A DNA stretch of 64,000 nt from Paracentrotus lividus (lineage: Eukaryota; Echinodermata; Echinoidea; Camarodonta; Echinidae): contig CALNVZ010002974.1 of the NCBI GenBank assembly GCA_940671915.1, forward strand, positions 45,442,678 to 45,506,677. The letters are read 5' to 3'. The first letter of the stretch is position 1; the number at the start of each line of letters is the position of its first letter. A program made the position numbers and the translations under genes. This document shows, piece by piece, positions 1 to 12,366 of this stretch. Under the pieces are notes generated by a model that was not told where the DNA came from, searched no databases, and was given only the letters and a program-made list of their open reading frames with translations.

Positions 1-611
1 ACATATCATAATAAATCATTGATTATCAACCAAAAAAGTTGGAAAACAATTATAACATACACATTCCATCTGTTTAAAAATGGAATTCTCATATTACCAC
101 AGGAATGTCACTTTACTCATTTTTATTTCTTTTCATTGCTTGGCAGTTTTCCAAATGTCGTTTTTTTTTTGTTTTGTTTTGTTTTGTTGTTTTTTTTTTG
201 GGGGGGGTGGATTGTTATTATAATTTCTATTTATTTTATTTATTTATTTATTTTTTGAGAAGTTCCTGTCATTTCTTTTTAATGCTTAACACCACTGCTG
301 GAACCAATTTTAAGGGGCCCCTTCCCAATACCCATAGTGATTTCCTATTTGATTGAAGAGTCCTAGTGACAGTCCTGTATTGCACCATTGCATAGAGTTC
401 CATTTGTTTTCAAAGGAAACAGAAAATTTGTATGAATAATTTTTTACGATTACAGAGAAAAGATAAATTTTACTTGATTTTCACATGGATTAAACAGGTT
501 CTAAGTGTTGATCAATGTGGAATTAAGAATCTCTCACATTTTAAAAAGCAACATTATCATGCTTTGTTTTAAAGCACTTTCATAGGTAAACTTTCACTTA
601 GTCTAAACTCA
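1..611. other. AT-rich stretch without a recognised gene
   Basis: Contains T/G homopolymer runs at about 160-265 and otherwise unremarkable AT-rich sequence. The two ORFs of about 80 codons across it are hydrophobic translations of poly-T and are not credible genes. Confidence 0.6.
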
Positions 612-955
612 ATTCGACTTATGTCCATGTGGTCTAATCCCATTTCGTCTACAACAAGTTCGTCAAATTAACTCTTCATGTAATTGCCTCCTCGCATCAT
701 TACCTTTTTGTCAAATGCCCATCTTGTCTAATTTCCATTTAGTCTAATACCACCTTGTCAATTACCATTAGCAAACTGGTATACTACCACATTATGCAGT
801 TTGAAAATGTGGTTATTAGATCGAAAGTTAGACCAAGTACGCTTGAAAAGGAGTAAAAATTTGGACTAATTTTTATTAGACCAAATGGATTTTGCTAGCC
901 CATGTGGTATCAGAGAATTTGACCAAATGATGTTAGACCAAGTGGATATAAATCC
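612..955. mobile_element. Foldback/MITE-like element with GTCTAA-rich arms, copy 1
   Basis: The left half repeatedly carries GTCTAAT or GTCAAATT-type words spaced by 20-30 bases. The right half carries the reverse complements (TTAGACCA, TTTGACCA). The axis lies near 775-810, close to the words GCAAACTGG and CAGTTTG. A second copy with the same ends, words and centre is at 34370-34722, so this is a dispersed family. No protein and no clear target duplication were seen. I infer a non-autonomous inverted-repeat element; the superfamily is unknown. Confidence 0.6.
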
Positions 956-1034
956 ATTCAAAGCATTAAAATATGACTTAAACAATAATGGTGACATTCA
1001 GATTTCATCAGTTGAAAGTTAGGAGAGCATTAAT

Positions 1035-1182
1035 GGGGTGTCTTCACAGGACACACAAACATTTTGCGAATGATGGAAATGTTGATTCCAATAGTCATTT
1101 TTATGCTTTTTCCGCATAAAAAGGCAGTTGACTTCAACATTCTATCCTTCACAAAATGTTTGCGTGTCCTGTGAAAACCCTC
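1035..1182. mobile_element. Short palindromic MITE, about 148 bp
   Basis: The two ends form an inverted repeat of about 55 bp. The left begins GGGGTGTCTTCACAGGACAC and the right ends in the matching GTGTCCTGTGAAAACCC. The loop is only about 40 bases. No ORF of note; target duplication unclear (TTAAT on the left, TTATT on the right). Confidence 0.75.
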
Positions 1183-1213
1183 TTATTTTTTTACATTTTT
1201 GCCATTCTATAAA

Positions 1214-1390
1214 TATTATTATTATTATTATTATTATTGGTTCTCTACAATACAGAACTTATAGTTTCATATTGTCCCGTAAAAGGTTGAATATAATAAT
1301 AATAATAATAATAATAATGAATATTTATATCTATAGCACCTTTTTTTACGAGTATATACCAAGCGCTTATTGTCCTTTATATGGTTGCCC
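1214..1390 (-). repeat. (ATT)n and (ATA)n microsatellites with a LINE/SINE-like 3' tail in reverse orientation
   Basis: Trinucleotide runs occur at 1214-1238 and 1292-1318. On the minus strand the second run follows AAGCGCTTGGTATATAC and GGTGCTATAGATATAAAT. This resembles the GCGCTATATAA-(TTA)n tail at 61.1 kb, so it is probably the 3' end of a retroposed element inserted in the minus orientation. Confidence 0.5.
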
Positions 1391-3679
1391 TAATTTTACT
1401 TATAAAATCAAAGGCATCAATAACGATTTGAAGAAAAAAAATCAGAAGAATAATAAGAGACTATTACAAAGTAAAGATCACTGATGATCAGAAATGTCCC
1501 ATTGGCAACAATCACCATATTCCGGGAAGCAATGCTAGTATTGTGTGGACTTTAACTGTTCAAAATATTACTTTTTTTTTCCCCTTCCCCACAACCTCAA
1601 TACATATTTGTCATATCTTCCCCCAAAAGATACTGTCCTCCCTATAGATTTAGAAAAATATGTCATGCACCCAAGAGAAATGAGAAAGTATAAAATATAT
1701 TCTTACCTATAGAGAATAAAAACCATTGAAAGTGCTATATGCTTATATTCATGAGCAATAATACTATATATTCATGTTTGAATGTAGCTATTTGTGGGCA
1801 ATGTATTCTTTGCTAAAGGTTAGAAATGACCCGCCAACCTCATGATTGATTTTTTTTTTAAATAAACAAATCTACTAAGTAAGAGGAAAGAAAGATTTGT
1901 GAGAATTCATTCTTGTCCTAAATGCATACGTTCACTAAATAGACCCTACAAGAAATATACCTGTATCAGATTTGCAAACAAATCAATTTCAGGAAATAAA
2001 TTATATTGGTTGCAAATAATCACAGCACAGACCTAGTCAAGCTGACCATAGTTGCACCTTAAATGTCTCGATCACCATCAATTTATTAAGCCAATCAATT
2101 CCAAGGAAAAATATGGTACTATTATTGCCTGCTTGATAACAAAGATACACTTTTGGTGGAAATTAATGCTGCAGTGCTTTACGTATATAAACAAGTTAAA
2201 ACTTCTGTGTCACTTCTTCAAGTATATTAAATAAAATAGAGTGGAAGTACTTATCTAATGAGTGGATTTTAGGGAGTCTTGAGAAGTTGTGTTGATTTTC
2301 ATTTTGCTGAATCAATTTTTCGTATATTTGATCCAATTGATTTAAATCTTTTAACATTATTGTACATGTGTACACATATGTACTCAATGCAATGTTTCCT
2401 CCAGATATAGAGGGAGTACATGTACCTTCCCCCTTCCCCAATATGCAACTGAGAGTTCTGCACACTTGACCGAGGTGAATTTAGGTTAAAAGCTTACACT
2501 TCCAATTTTCTGTTCTTGTGTTGACTTCAGCCTTTGATAGGCTTTCTGGTGTCTTGTGAAACCAAAGTAACTGATTTATGTTTTGTAAGTATTCTGACTT
2601 TTCATCTTGTTGGACTTCAGTCTTCGATACCTTGTGTCTTCATTACCATGAGACTGTTTTAGTTTGGGGTCCTGATTTTTTTTCCTGGTCTTATGGACTT
2701 CAGACTTATTTTGGTATCATTGGTCTTTAATGTTGCGTGCTTTCAGTCAACTGGGCAAACTTTCCTAAGAAATAGGTTAAATTTCAGTTGAAACATATAT
2801 AAACATTATCATTTTTGAAAAGAATTGCAACCCCTTTCTCCAAATTCACACCCCTCATATTTTATTTATTTATGTTTTTGGCATGGTTTTGGGGAATACA
2901 CTGGAAAGTAACTAACCCCTCCCCCACAATGATGTTATTTATTGAATATTTAAGTAATTTTATTGCTTTATTTCATTAATATAATGATTATGTCATTAGG
3001 GGATAGAGAGTCACTTCAGTTTATAGACCTTGGTCCTATAATATTACCCATTACGGTTCTAACCATCATGGTGGATGCTGTGGAGGTGTAGACGGATGTT
3101 CACCTTCTATTGAAAAGACCAATTCAATGTTTTTTAAATGACCCATCACATTTTTTTTATCAACAGGATTTTTATAATTGAGCTGCAGATTCCAGTATGG
3201 ATTAATGCCCACGGTCGTAGCAATTTTTGCAATAGAGAATTGTTAAGAAATCTTATGTGGCGCGGCTTGTTTTCAAATAATGCTAAGAAGAGTCTACCAT
3301 TTCTCATTTCAACAATTGGTGCCATAATTTGGACCATTTGAAAAATTAATTTTGGTTTCCCCAAAAAGGATTCTCAGCACTTTTACAGACTTTATTGAGA
3401 ATTACACATTTATTGAAGCTCTAGCATTTGTGAACAGTGACAGAAGACATCTTTATGGAGGATTCCTAAGTGTGCATTATCAATTTTAGGACAATCTTTT
3501 CTGTGGCAGTTTTGGTTTAAAAAAACAGTAACTGGAACAACATTGGTCAAATTTATGGCCAGGACATGAGGCTGGGTTACACCTAAAATCATTTCATTGC
3601 AGTAACAGCAATGCAGTATCATATAGCTAGTTGCGACAACAATGATTGGATCATTATGAGACAGTCTAGCAACTTTGTT
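1391..3679. other. No gene recognised
   Basis: AT-rich, apparently unique sequence. A minus-strand ORF at 2196-2465 (89 codons) has no recognisable domain and no splice or start context that I would trust. Confidence 0.5.
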
Positions 3680-3859
3680 CTGGTGACAATTTCTCTGGGC
3701 TTTATTTCAAACTAAGGTGCTTGGTGCGAGGTGCGGGGTGATGATTAGAAGTGCAAGAGGGTTAAATGTTAGGTTTATAGGGTTACGTTCAGCTTTAAAA
3801 TCAAGGGTTAAGGTTATTTATTTAGCATTTAAGATTTCCCACAGAGCAATTGTCACCAG
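3680..3859. mobile_element. Short MITE, about 180 bp
   Basis: The ends are inverted: left CTGGTGACAATTTCTCTGGG, right CCCACAGAGCAATTGTCACC. The interior has degenerate GGGTTAGG-like words often seen in such elements. The 122-codon ORF starting inside it is not credible as a gene. Confidence 0.65.
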
Positions 3860-5287
3860 ATTAAATATCCTTCAACCATTGACCCGTTGTAAACAGAACA
3901 ATGATTCTTGTTGTTTTTGTTACTACATGTGTCTTTGTTTGGCACATCTTGAGACGACTGATTCACCCATCTACCATATCAATGTCTTCCATATTACTTG
4001 TATTATCAATGTAGATGCTGTTACCCAGCCAAAATTGGATTTCTATAAATCATGTTCCTGGATTTTGTTTGACCAAGTTTGTTGAATATATCCCATTGAC
4101 TAGCTTACAAAACTCTTTGAAAACTATGTGTCTACCTGAGGCTCTGCATTGAAGAATTTTTGCACTTGGCTATTACTAGTTACCATATTCACACAATGAA
4201 TATAATGTGAACATTAATTTATCTACAGTTTTACCTTTGGGCGAAAAATAATAAACATATGCCTAATAAACCATATGTCCAAACTTCCAAGAAGGCTATG
4301 AAATGCAATGGCATATTCTCATTTAAAGTGTTCGCATGTAGACAGGGATTGCAGAGCTGCACCATGCTTGCCTGTTGAAGTATAGTATGTTAAATTGCAT
4401 TAAGAGCACTAATCAAAAGTATATTTTAAACTATCATACTTGTGTTTGAAAGGCTCTGTTATAAAGAAGTTACCAGCCTCAATCTACGGACTTAATCATT
4501 GCAATAGATGACTAATAAGTATCAAGCATTGTAATCGAGTATAGAATGCTGTTATTCTTTTATAACATACAACATTGTGGGATGCTAAGGAACCCAGGGT
4601 TTAATTCCTTGGAATGGCTTTTTAGTTGTACATCAGAATTTGTTAAACACAATATCCTATTTTTATCATGGGTATATTGAAAGAGATTGTGGCCTGTCAA
4701 AAATAAAATCCATCCTTTTTTTGGATTATACTCGTAAGTTCATAACTTGAAACATAAATGTGACACTTAACAAAAAGTCAAGAGCGTCAACCAGTAAACT
4801 AAACATCACAAAGAAGAGAGCTGCAATCCATTCTGCTTTTGTCATAGGTATATTATAGGGACATTGTGGCTTATTGAAAAATCCATTTATAAAAATGGAT
4901 ATGATTTTTTTTAATAGTGTGTATCTGTTCTTAACTATAAAAACTTATTGCAAATAGTTATGAGCTCTAGCCCATAAACTAAATCATCATTACAAAGACT
5001 ATACCCATTGTGGATATTGTGGAGAATGCAAGTATAGATCAACTGAGCAGGATCCGACATAAAATGAAGTCATTTTTTTTTCCATTTCTGTACATGTACA
5101 CGGGGTAATTGAGTGAAAGTATAGCTGAATGAACCATATAATATATAGATGATATACAGGCCGAAGAGGTTTGAGTATATTGTGAAAAAAGGTTATAAAT
5201 TGCTTAAAAAGCAATTAGCACATATACATTATATCTCACACTAAAAGTGTGGCAAAATATCAGGAAATACACATGGTGTGGCATACA
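3860..5287. other. No gene recognised
   Basis: AT-rich sequence. Related phrases ending in GACATTGTGGC and ATTGTGGCC recur near 4690 and 4860, suggesting an old diverged duplication. Nothing codes. Confidence 0.5.
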
Positions 5288-5289
5288 TA

Positions 5290-6705
5290 CAGTCAACCTC
5301 ACGTAAATGGATTTAGCAAGACTTAAAATAAGTGTCAGCCCATCAGCTAAAGTGTCAAACTCTTTGTCAATGATATACTCTGACAATCTTCTATTATAAG
5401 GATCATGCATGTGTGGAGTGTGGAAAAAGTCAGAGAACCATGACACCTTTAGCCTATAATACAATCCCAAAAATGGTCTCATAGTGAATGCGTATATAAT
5501 TTGGAAGAGTATGAAATTAAAACAGTTTGCCCATTGTGGGTCCTAATTTCATAATTTGTAAAATATGTCAAGGAACAGTCAAAACCTTTGCCAATTACAG
5601 ACTTTTTTGCGTGGAGTGTGGAAAATGTCAGAGAACCATGAAACCTTTAGCCTATAACAGATCCCAAAAATGTTCTTGGAAGGAATGTATATATAATTTG
5701 AAAGATGCAAAATGAACTGTCAAAAAGTTTGCCGATCACGGGTCTTAAATATGTTGTTACATGGAATGTGTAAAATTTGGGAAATGTGAAATGAAAGTTC
5801 AAACAGTCCATAGAGTGTTGTCACATTGAATATGTATAAATAATTTGGATAATGTCAAGGAGCTATCAAACTCTACCATTGTACACCATAAATTGGAAAG
5901 AGTTCAAAAGAAATGTCATAAATTTTGCCAATTAACCAGACCCTAAAAGTCATTTAATAAGGAGCATAACTTTGTTTAATTTATAAAATGTCAAATAAAT
6001 TGACAAACCTTCAGCACATTACATCCCCAAAAAATGATCTTTTAAGGAATGCGTATAATTTTGAAACTTAAAAGCAAAAAAAAATTTGACATGCAAATTG
6101 TGAATATGTGTGTTTTACTAAAGACAAGAAAACATTCAAACAAATGTCAAAGTGTTTTCCAATTCGAAAAAACATTGACACACTTTGTAAATCTCTGGAT
6201 TCTTTATATATATTTTGGATGAATAAGATATAGGAAAATTTTTAATTAGTCGTCAAACCTCTTGCCCAATGTGAACTCTAAAAATCCTCTTACAATACTG
6301 ACATAATGAATGTATGTCACTTGGATAACCAAACATAAGAGGAATGGTGTAGATAATTTGAAAAATGCCAACAGAGATTTCAAATACCGTGCCTATTCTA
6401 AAAAAAAGTATCGGAATGATAACGTATAATTTGGAAAATGTTGAAGGTACTGTGAATGTCTTCACCCATTATGGACCCTGGAATTCTCTCATTTATAAGG
6501 AATGTATGTATTCAGAATTTGAAAAATGTAAAGGGAACTTTCTAACCCTTTTCACATTTATATCAATTTGGAATCCAAAATGCTATCAGAAAGAATGTTG
6601 ATGTGCATGTATAGTTTGGAAACTTCAAGGGAAAAGCTTCGAACATAACGCCAGAAAATAAATAAAAATAATGGAAAATGTGGAAAATTTACGTGAGGTT
6701 GACTG
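5290..6705. mobile_element. Tc1/mariner-type non-autonomous element (about 1.4 kb) filled with a satellite
   Basis: The left end CAGTCAACCTCACGTAAAT is matched by ATTTACGTGAGGTTGACTG on the right. TA dinucleotides flank both ends (5288-5289 and 6706-6707). CAGT termini plus a TA duplication are what Tc1/mariner insertions show. There is no transposase ORF. Most of the interior is a degenerate tandem repeat, listed separately. Confidence 0.75.
5330..6660. repeat. Degenerate tandem repeat, period roughly 85-110 bp, inside the mariner-type element
   Basis: A phrase of the type AATTTGGAAAATGTCAA, then a TTTGCCNATTA-type word, then AAAAATGNTCTTATAAGGAA recurs through the element (for example near 5400, 5590, 5680, 5770, 5925, 6020, 6262 and 6465). 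Divergence between units is high and spacing varies. The small ORFs at 5204-5482, 5527-5715, 6253-6465 and 6365-6601 are read from these units and are not genes. Confidence 0.7.
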
Positions 6706-6715
6706 TAGTTTCAAA

Positions 6716-6738
6716 CAGACGTATACCGTATACGTCTG
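6716..6738. repeat. Short near-perfect palindrome
   Basis: CAGACGTATAC is followed after one base by GTATACGTCTG, directly outside the right end of the mariner-type element. Function unknown. Confidence 0.6.
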
Positions 6739-6779
6739 AAATACAAAAAAAAATACAACAAATATATATATTGCACTTA

Positions 6780-7207
6780 GGCCAAATAAAAAGGAAGAGA
6801 AGAGGTGGTAAATTATTAATTACTTATGTTTTTATTTACAAACATAACCCAAAACTACATGAGCAGTATAATCCCGTACTGTTATTCACCTTTTTTTTCA
6901 CTTTTCTTTTATTTTGATATTTTTTTGTACCGGCTTTTCTTTATTTTTTAAGGTGTCCCTCCAAAAAAGGCATCATGAAAATAATAATAAAAAAAGAAAA
7001 ACTGTAGATGATCTGCTGTCCCATTCTGTAAGTCGCCCATTTTTTTTACTTTTTTTTTATTTTGAATTTTTTTTCCCGGCATTTTCTTTGTTTTTCTCTG
7101 TGTAACCCTTTTTAAGAAAAAGGAATGCATTCTCTCTAAAAAAAAGATATATAAATATGTTTTGTTCACAGATAAGCTATGTAACTTTTCTTCCTTTTTA
7201 TTTGGCC
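6780..7207. mobile_element. TA-flanked MITE, about 430 bp
   Basis: GGCCAAATAAAAAGGAAGA on the left is matched exactly by TCTTCCTTTTTATTTGGCC on the right. TA flanks both ends (6778-6779, 7208-7209). The interior has two T-rich phrases ending in CCGGC. There is no transposase. Confidence 0.7.
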
Positions 7208-7271
7208 TAATTCCATGGCAAGAGGTTCACTAAAAGGAAAAAATGTGGCAAATAATGCTACACACAATACA

Positions 7272-10200
7272 AAATTATATGGAAGAGCACAATCAAGGAG
7301 GCAAAACAATACTTTAAACCACAAGGAGTATGGAAATTATATGGAAGAGCAGAATCAAGGAGGCAAGACAACACTTTGAGCTACCAGGACTATGGACATT
7401 ATTTGGAAGAGCACAATCAAGGAGGCAAAACAACACTTTAAGCCACCTGGAGTATGGAAATTAAATGGAAGAGCACAATCAAGGAGGCAAGACAACATTT
7501 TGACCACCAGGAGTATGGAACTTATATGGAAGAGGACATTATACTGGAAGAGACCAATTCAAGGAGGCAAGACAACGACTTATGAAGCACCAGGAGTATG
7601 GAAATTCATATGGAAGAGCACAAGTCAGGAGGCAAACAACAACGTTGAGCCACAGGAGTATGGAAATTATATGGAAGAGCACAATCAAGGAGGCAAGACA
7701 ACACTTTGAGCCACCAGGAGTATTGGAATTATATGGAAGAGCACAATCAAGGAGGCAAGACAACACTTTAAGCCACCAGGAGTATGGACATTATATATGG
7801 AAGAGCACAATCAAGGAAGGCAAGACAACACTTTGAGCCACCAGGAGTATGGACATTATTGGAAGAGCACATCAGGAGGCAAAACAACGTTGAGCCCAAG
7901 AGTATGGAAATTATATGGAAGAAAGACAATCAAGGAGGCAAGACAACACTTTGAGCCACCAGGAGTATGGAAATTATTTGGAAGAGCACAATCAAGGAGG
8001 CAAGCAACACGTTGAGCCAGGAGTATGGAAATTATATGGAAGAGCACAATCAAGGGAGGCAAGACAACACTTTGAGCCACCAGGAGTATGGAAATTATAT
8101 GGAAGAGCAAAATCAAGGAGGCAGACAACATTTGAGCACCAGGAGTATGGAAATTATATGGCAGAGCAATCAAGGAGGGCAAAACAACACTTTGAGCACC
8201 AAGGAGTATGGACATTATTTGAAGAGCACAATCAAGGAGGCAAACAACACTTAAGCCACAAGGAGTATGGAAATTATATGAAGAGCACAATCAGGAGGCA
8301 AGACAACACTTGAGCCACCAGGAGTATGGACATTTATTTGGAAGAGCACAATCAAGGAGGCAAAACAACTTTAAGCCACAAGGAGATGGAAATTATATGG
8401 AAGGAGCACAATCAGGAGGCAAGACACACTTGAGCCACCAGGAGTATGGACATTATTGGAAGAGCACAATCAAGGAGGCAAGACCACACACTTTGAGCCA
8501 CCAGGAGTATGGACATTATTTGGAAGAGCACAATCAAGGAGCAAAACAACATTTAAGCACAAGGAGTATGGAAAATCTATGGAAGAGCACAATCAAGGAG
8601 GCAAGACACAGCTTTGAGCACCAGGAGTATGGAAATTATTATGGAAAGCACAATCAACGAGGCAAGACAACACTTGAGCCACCAGGAGTATGGAAATATA
8701 TGGAAAAGCACAATCAGAGGGCAAGAAAACACGTTTGAGCGACCAGGAGTATGGAAATTATAGTGGAATGAGCACAATCAAGGAGGCAAGACAACATTTG
8801 AGCCACCAGGAGTATGGAAATTAATATATGGAAGAGCAAATCAAGGAGGAAAACAACATTAACTCCAGGAGTATGGAAATTATTGGAAGAGCACAATCAA
8901 GGAGGCAAAGACAAACACTTTGAGCCACCAGGAGTATAGGCAATTATATGGAAGAGCACAATCAAGGAGGCAAAAAACAAACTTTGAGCCACCAGGAGTA
9001 TGGAAATTATATGGAAGAAGCAATCAAGGGGCAAGACAACACTTTGAGCCCACAGGATATGGAAATATAGATAGAGCACAATCAAGGAGGCAAGAAAACA
9101 CTTGAGCCACCAGGAGTATGGAAATTATATGGAAGAGCACAATCAGAGGAGGCAAGACAACACTTGAGCCACCAGGAGTATGGACATTATATTGGAAGAG
9201 CACATCAAGGAGGCAAGACACACTTTGAACCTCAGGAGTATGGCAAATTATTTGGAAAGCAATCAAGGAGGCAAACAAACTTTAAACCTCCAGGAAGTAT
9301 GGGAAATATTTGGAAGAGCACAATCAAGGAGGCAAAAAACGCTTTGAGCCACAGGAGTATGGAAATTATAATATGGAAAGCACAATCAAGGAAGGAAGAA
9401 CAAACTTTACAAGATATGGAAAGTATGGAACAATAGGAGGCAAGAAAACACTTTTGAGCCACGCAGATATGGAATTATTTGGAAGAGCACAATCAAGGAG
9501 GCAAACACAACACTTAAACCCAGGAGTATAGGAAATTATTTGGAAGAGCAAATAAGGAGGAAAAAACACTTTAAGACTCCAGAGTATGGAATTATTTGGA
9601 GAGCAAATCTAAGGAGGCAAAACAACACTTTAACCACAGGGAGTATCGGAAATTATTTGGAAGACACAAATCAAGGAGGCAAAACAACACTTTAAACCTC
9701 CAGGAGTATGGAACATTATTGGAAGAGCACAATCAAGGAGGCAAGTAAAACACTTGAGCCACCAGGAGTATGGAAATTATTTGAAAGAGCACAATCAGGA
9801 GGCAAGAACAACAACTTTGAAACTCCAGGAGTATGGAATTATTTGGAAGAGCACAATCAAGGAGGTAAAAGAACACTTTAACCTCCCAGAGTATGGAAAT
9901 TAATTTTGGAAGAGCACAATAAGGAGGCAAAACAACATTTTAAACCTCCAGGAGTATGGAAATTATATTTGTAAGAGCACAATCAATGGAGGCAAAACAA
10001 CACTTTTAACCCCAAGGAGTATGGAAATTATATGGAAGAGCACAATCAAGGAGGCAAGAAACACTTTGAGCTACCAGGAGTATGGAAATTATTATGAAGA
10101 GCACAAATAGGAGGCAAGAAAACACTTTGAGCACACAGGAGTATGGAAATTATATGGAAGAGCACAATCAAGGAGGCAAGAACAACACTTTGAGCCACCA

Positions 10201-12366
10201 GGAGTATGGACATTATTTGGAAGAAGACAATCAAGGAGGCAAGAAACACACTTTGAGCCACCAGGAGTATGGAAATTATATGGAAGAGACAATAAGGAGG
10301 CAAGAAACACTTTGACACCAGGAGTATGGAAATTATGGACAGAGCAAATCAAGGCAGGCAAAACAAACCTTTGAGCCCACCAGGAGTATGGAAAAGTTAT
10401 GGAAGAGCAAATCAAGGAGGCAAGAAAACACTTGAGCCACACAGGAAGTATGGAAATTATATGGAAGAGCACAATAGGAGGCAAAGACAACACTTTGAGC
10501 CACCAGGAGTATGGACATTATATGGAAGAGCACAATCAAGGAGGCAAGCAACACTTTAAACCTCCAGGAGTATGGAAATTATATGGAAGAGCACAATCAA
10601 GGAGGCAAAACAACACTTTAACCTCCAGGAGTATGGAAATTATTTGGAAGAGCACAATCAAGGAGGCAAAACAAACGCTTTAAGCCACAGGAGTATGGAA
10701 ATTTATTTGAAGAGCACAATCAAGGAGCAAAAACACTTTGAACGCCCAGGAGTATGGAAGCAAGGAGGCAAGAGAAACACTTTGAGCCACCAGGAGATTG
10801 GAAATTATTGGAAGAGCAAATCAAGGAGGCAAGACAACACTTTAAACCCCCAGGAGTATCGGACATATTTGGAAGAGCACAATCAAGGAGGAAAAAGAAC
10901 ACTTTAAAACCTCCAGGCAGTATGGAAATTATTTGGAAGAGCACAATCAAGGAGGCAAAACAACACTTTGAGACCCCAGGAGTATGGAATATTATTTGGA
11001 AGAGCACAATCAAGGAGGAAAAAAACATACACTTTAAACCTCCAGGAGTATGGAATATTTGGGAGAGCAATCAAGGAGGCAAGAAACACTTTGAGCCACC
11101 AGATATGGAAATTATTTGGAAAGACACAATCAAGGAGGCAAACAACACTTTAAACCTCCAGGAGTACGGAAATTATTGGAAGAGCACATCAAGGAGGTAA
11201 AAAGAACTATTTAAACCTCCAGGCAGTATGGAAATTATTTGGAAGAGCACAATTAAGAGGCAAAAAACACTTTAAACCTCCAGGAGTATGGAAATTATTT
11301 GGAAGAGCACAATCAAGGAGGCAAAACAACACTTTAAACCTCCAGGAGTATGGAAATATTAGTTGGAAGAGCACAATCAAGGAGGCAAGAAAAACACTTT
11401 GAGCCACCAGGATATGGAAATTATATGGAAGAGCACAATAAGGAGGCAAGAAAACTTTGAGCCACCAGGAGTATGGAAATTTATGGAAGAGCACAATCAA
11501 GGAGGCAAGACAACACTTTGACGCACAGGAGTTATGGACATTATTTGGAAGAGCACAATCAAGGGGAGGCAAAAACAGCACTTTAAGCTCCAGGAGTATG
11601 GAAATTATTTGGAAGAGCACAATCAAGGAGGCAAAAAACTTTAACCACCAGGAGTATCGAAAAGGAGGCAAGACACACTTTGAGCCTCCAGGAGTATGGA
11701 ATTATTGGAAGAGCGCCAATCAAGGAGGCAAGACAACACTTTAAGCCTCCGGGAGTATGGAAATTAATTGGAAGAAGCACAATCAAGGGAGGCAAGACAA
11801 ACCTTTGAGCCACCAGGAGTATGGAAATTATATGGAAGAGCACAATCAAGGAGGCAAGACAACACTTTTAAGCCTCCAGGAGTATGGGAAATTATTTGGA
11901 AGAGCACAATCAAGGAGGCAAGACAACACTTTAAGCCTCCAGGATATGGAAATTATTTGGAAGAGCACAATCAAGGAGCAAGAAAACACTTTGAGCCACC
12001 AGGAGTATGGAAATTATATGGAAGAAGCACAATCAAGGAGGCAAAACAACACTTTAACCCAGGAGTATGGAAATTATTTGGAAGAGCACAATCAGGAGGC
12101 AAGACACACTTTGAGCCACCAGGAGTATGGACATTATTTGGAAGAGCACAATCAAGGAGGCAAGACACACTTTAAGCCTCAGGAGTATGGAAATTATATT
12201 GGAAGAGCACAATCAAGGAAGCAAAACAACACTTTAGCACCAGGAGTATGAATTATATGGAAGAGCAAATCAAGGAGGCAAGAAAACACTTTGAGCCACC
12301 AGGAGTATGGAATTATATGGAAGAGCACAATCAAGGAGGCAAAAGCAATACTTTAAGCCCACAGGA
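7272..12366. repeat. Minisatellite, 62-bp unit, roughly 82 copies over 5.1 kb
   Basis: Each unit reads in order GGAAGAGCACAATCAAGGAG, GCAAGACAACACTTTGAGCC, ACCAGGAGTATGGAAATTAT, AT. Variants include GCAAAACAAC, TTTAAACCTCC for TTTGAGCCACC, GGACATTAT, and TATTTGG for TATATGG. The AAACCTCC variant is concentrated at about 9250-11350, while GAGCCACC predominates on both sides. Single-base insertions and deletions are very common. Because 62 is not a multiple of 3, all frames are read through, producing many spurious ORFs of 60-164 codons on both strands. Confidence 0.95.

Noticed and set aside
2196-2465. Minus-strand 89-codon ORF (with LNQLDQIYEKL) considered as a host exon
   Set aside because: No acceptor/donor pair and no recognised domain; within chance for AT-rich DNA.
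3717-4085. 122-codon ORF
   Set aside because: Starts inside a MITE with GGGTTA-like words and shows no domain or codon pattern.
7392-12251. Dozens of repetitive ORFs (EEHNQGGK..., QEYGNY... peptides) on both strands
   Set aside because: They come from the 62-bp minisatellite, shift frame at every unit, and are open on both strands equally.
7272-12366. Regular repeats considered as a CRISPR array
   Set aside because: The whole unit is repeated with no unique spacers, the unit is 62 bp, no cas genes are near, and the DNA is eukaryotic.
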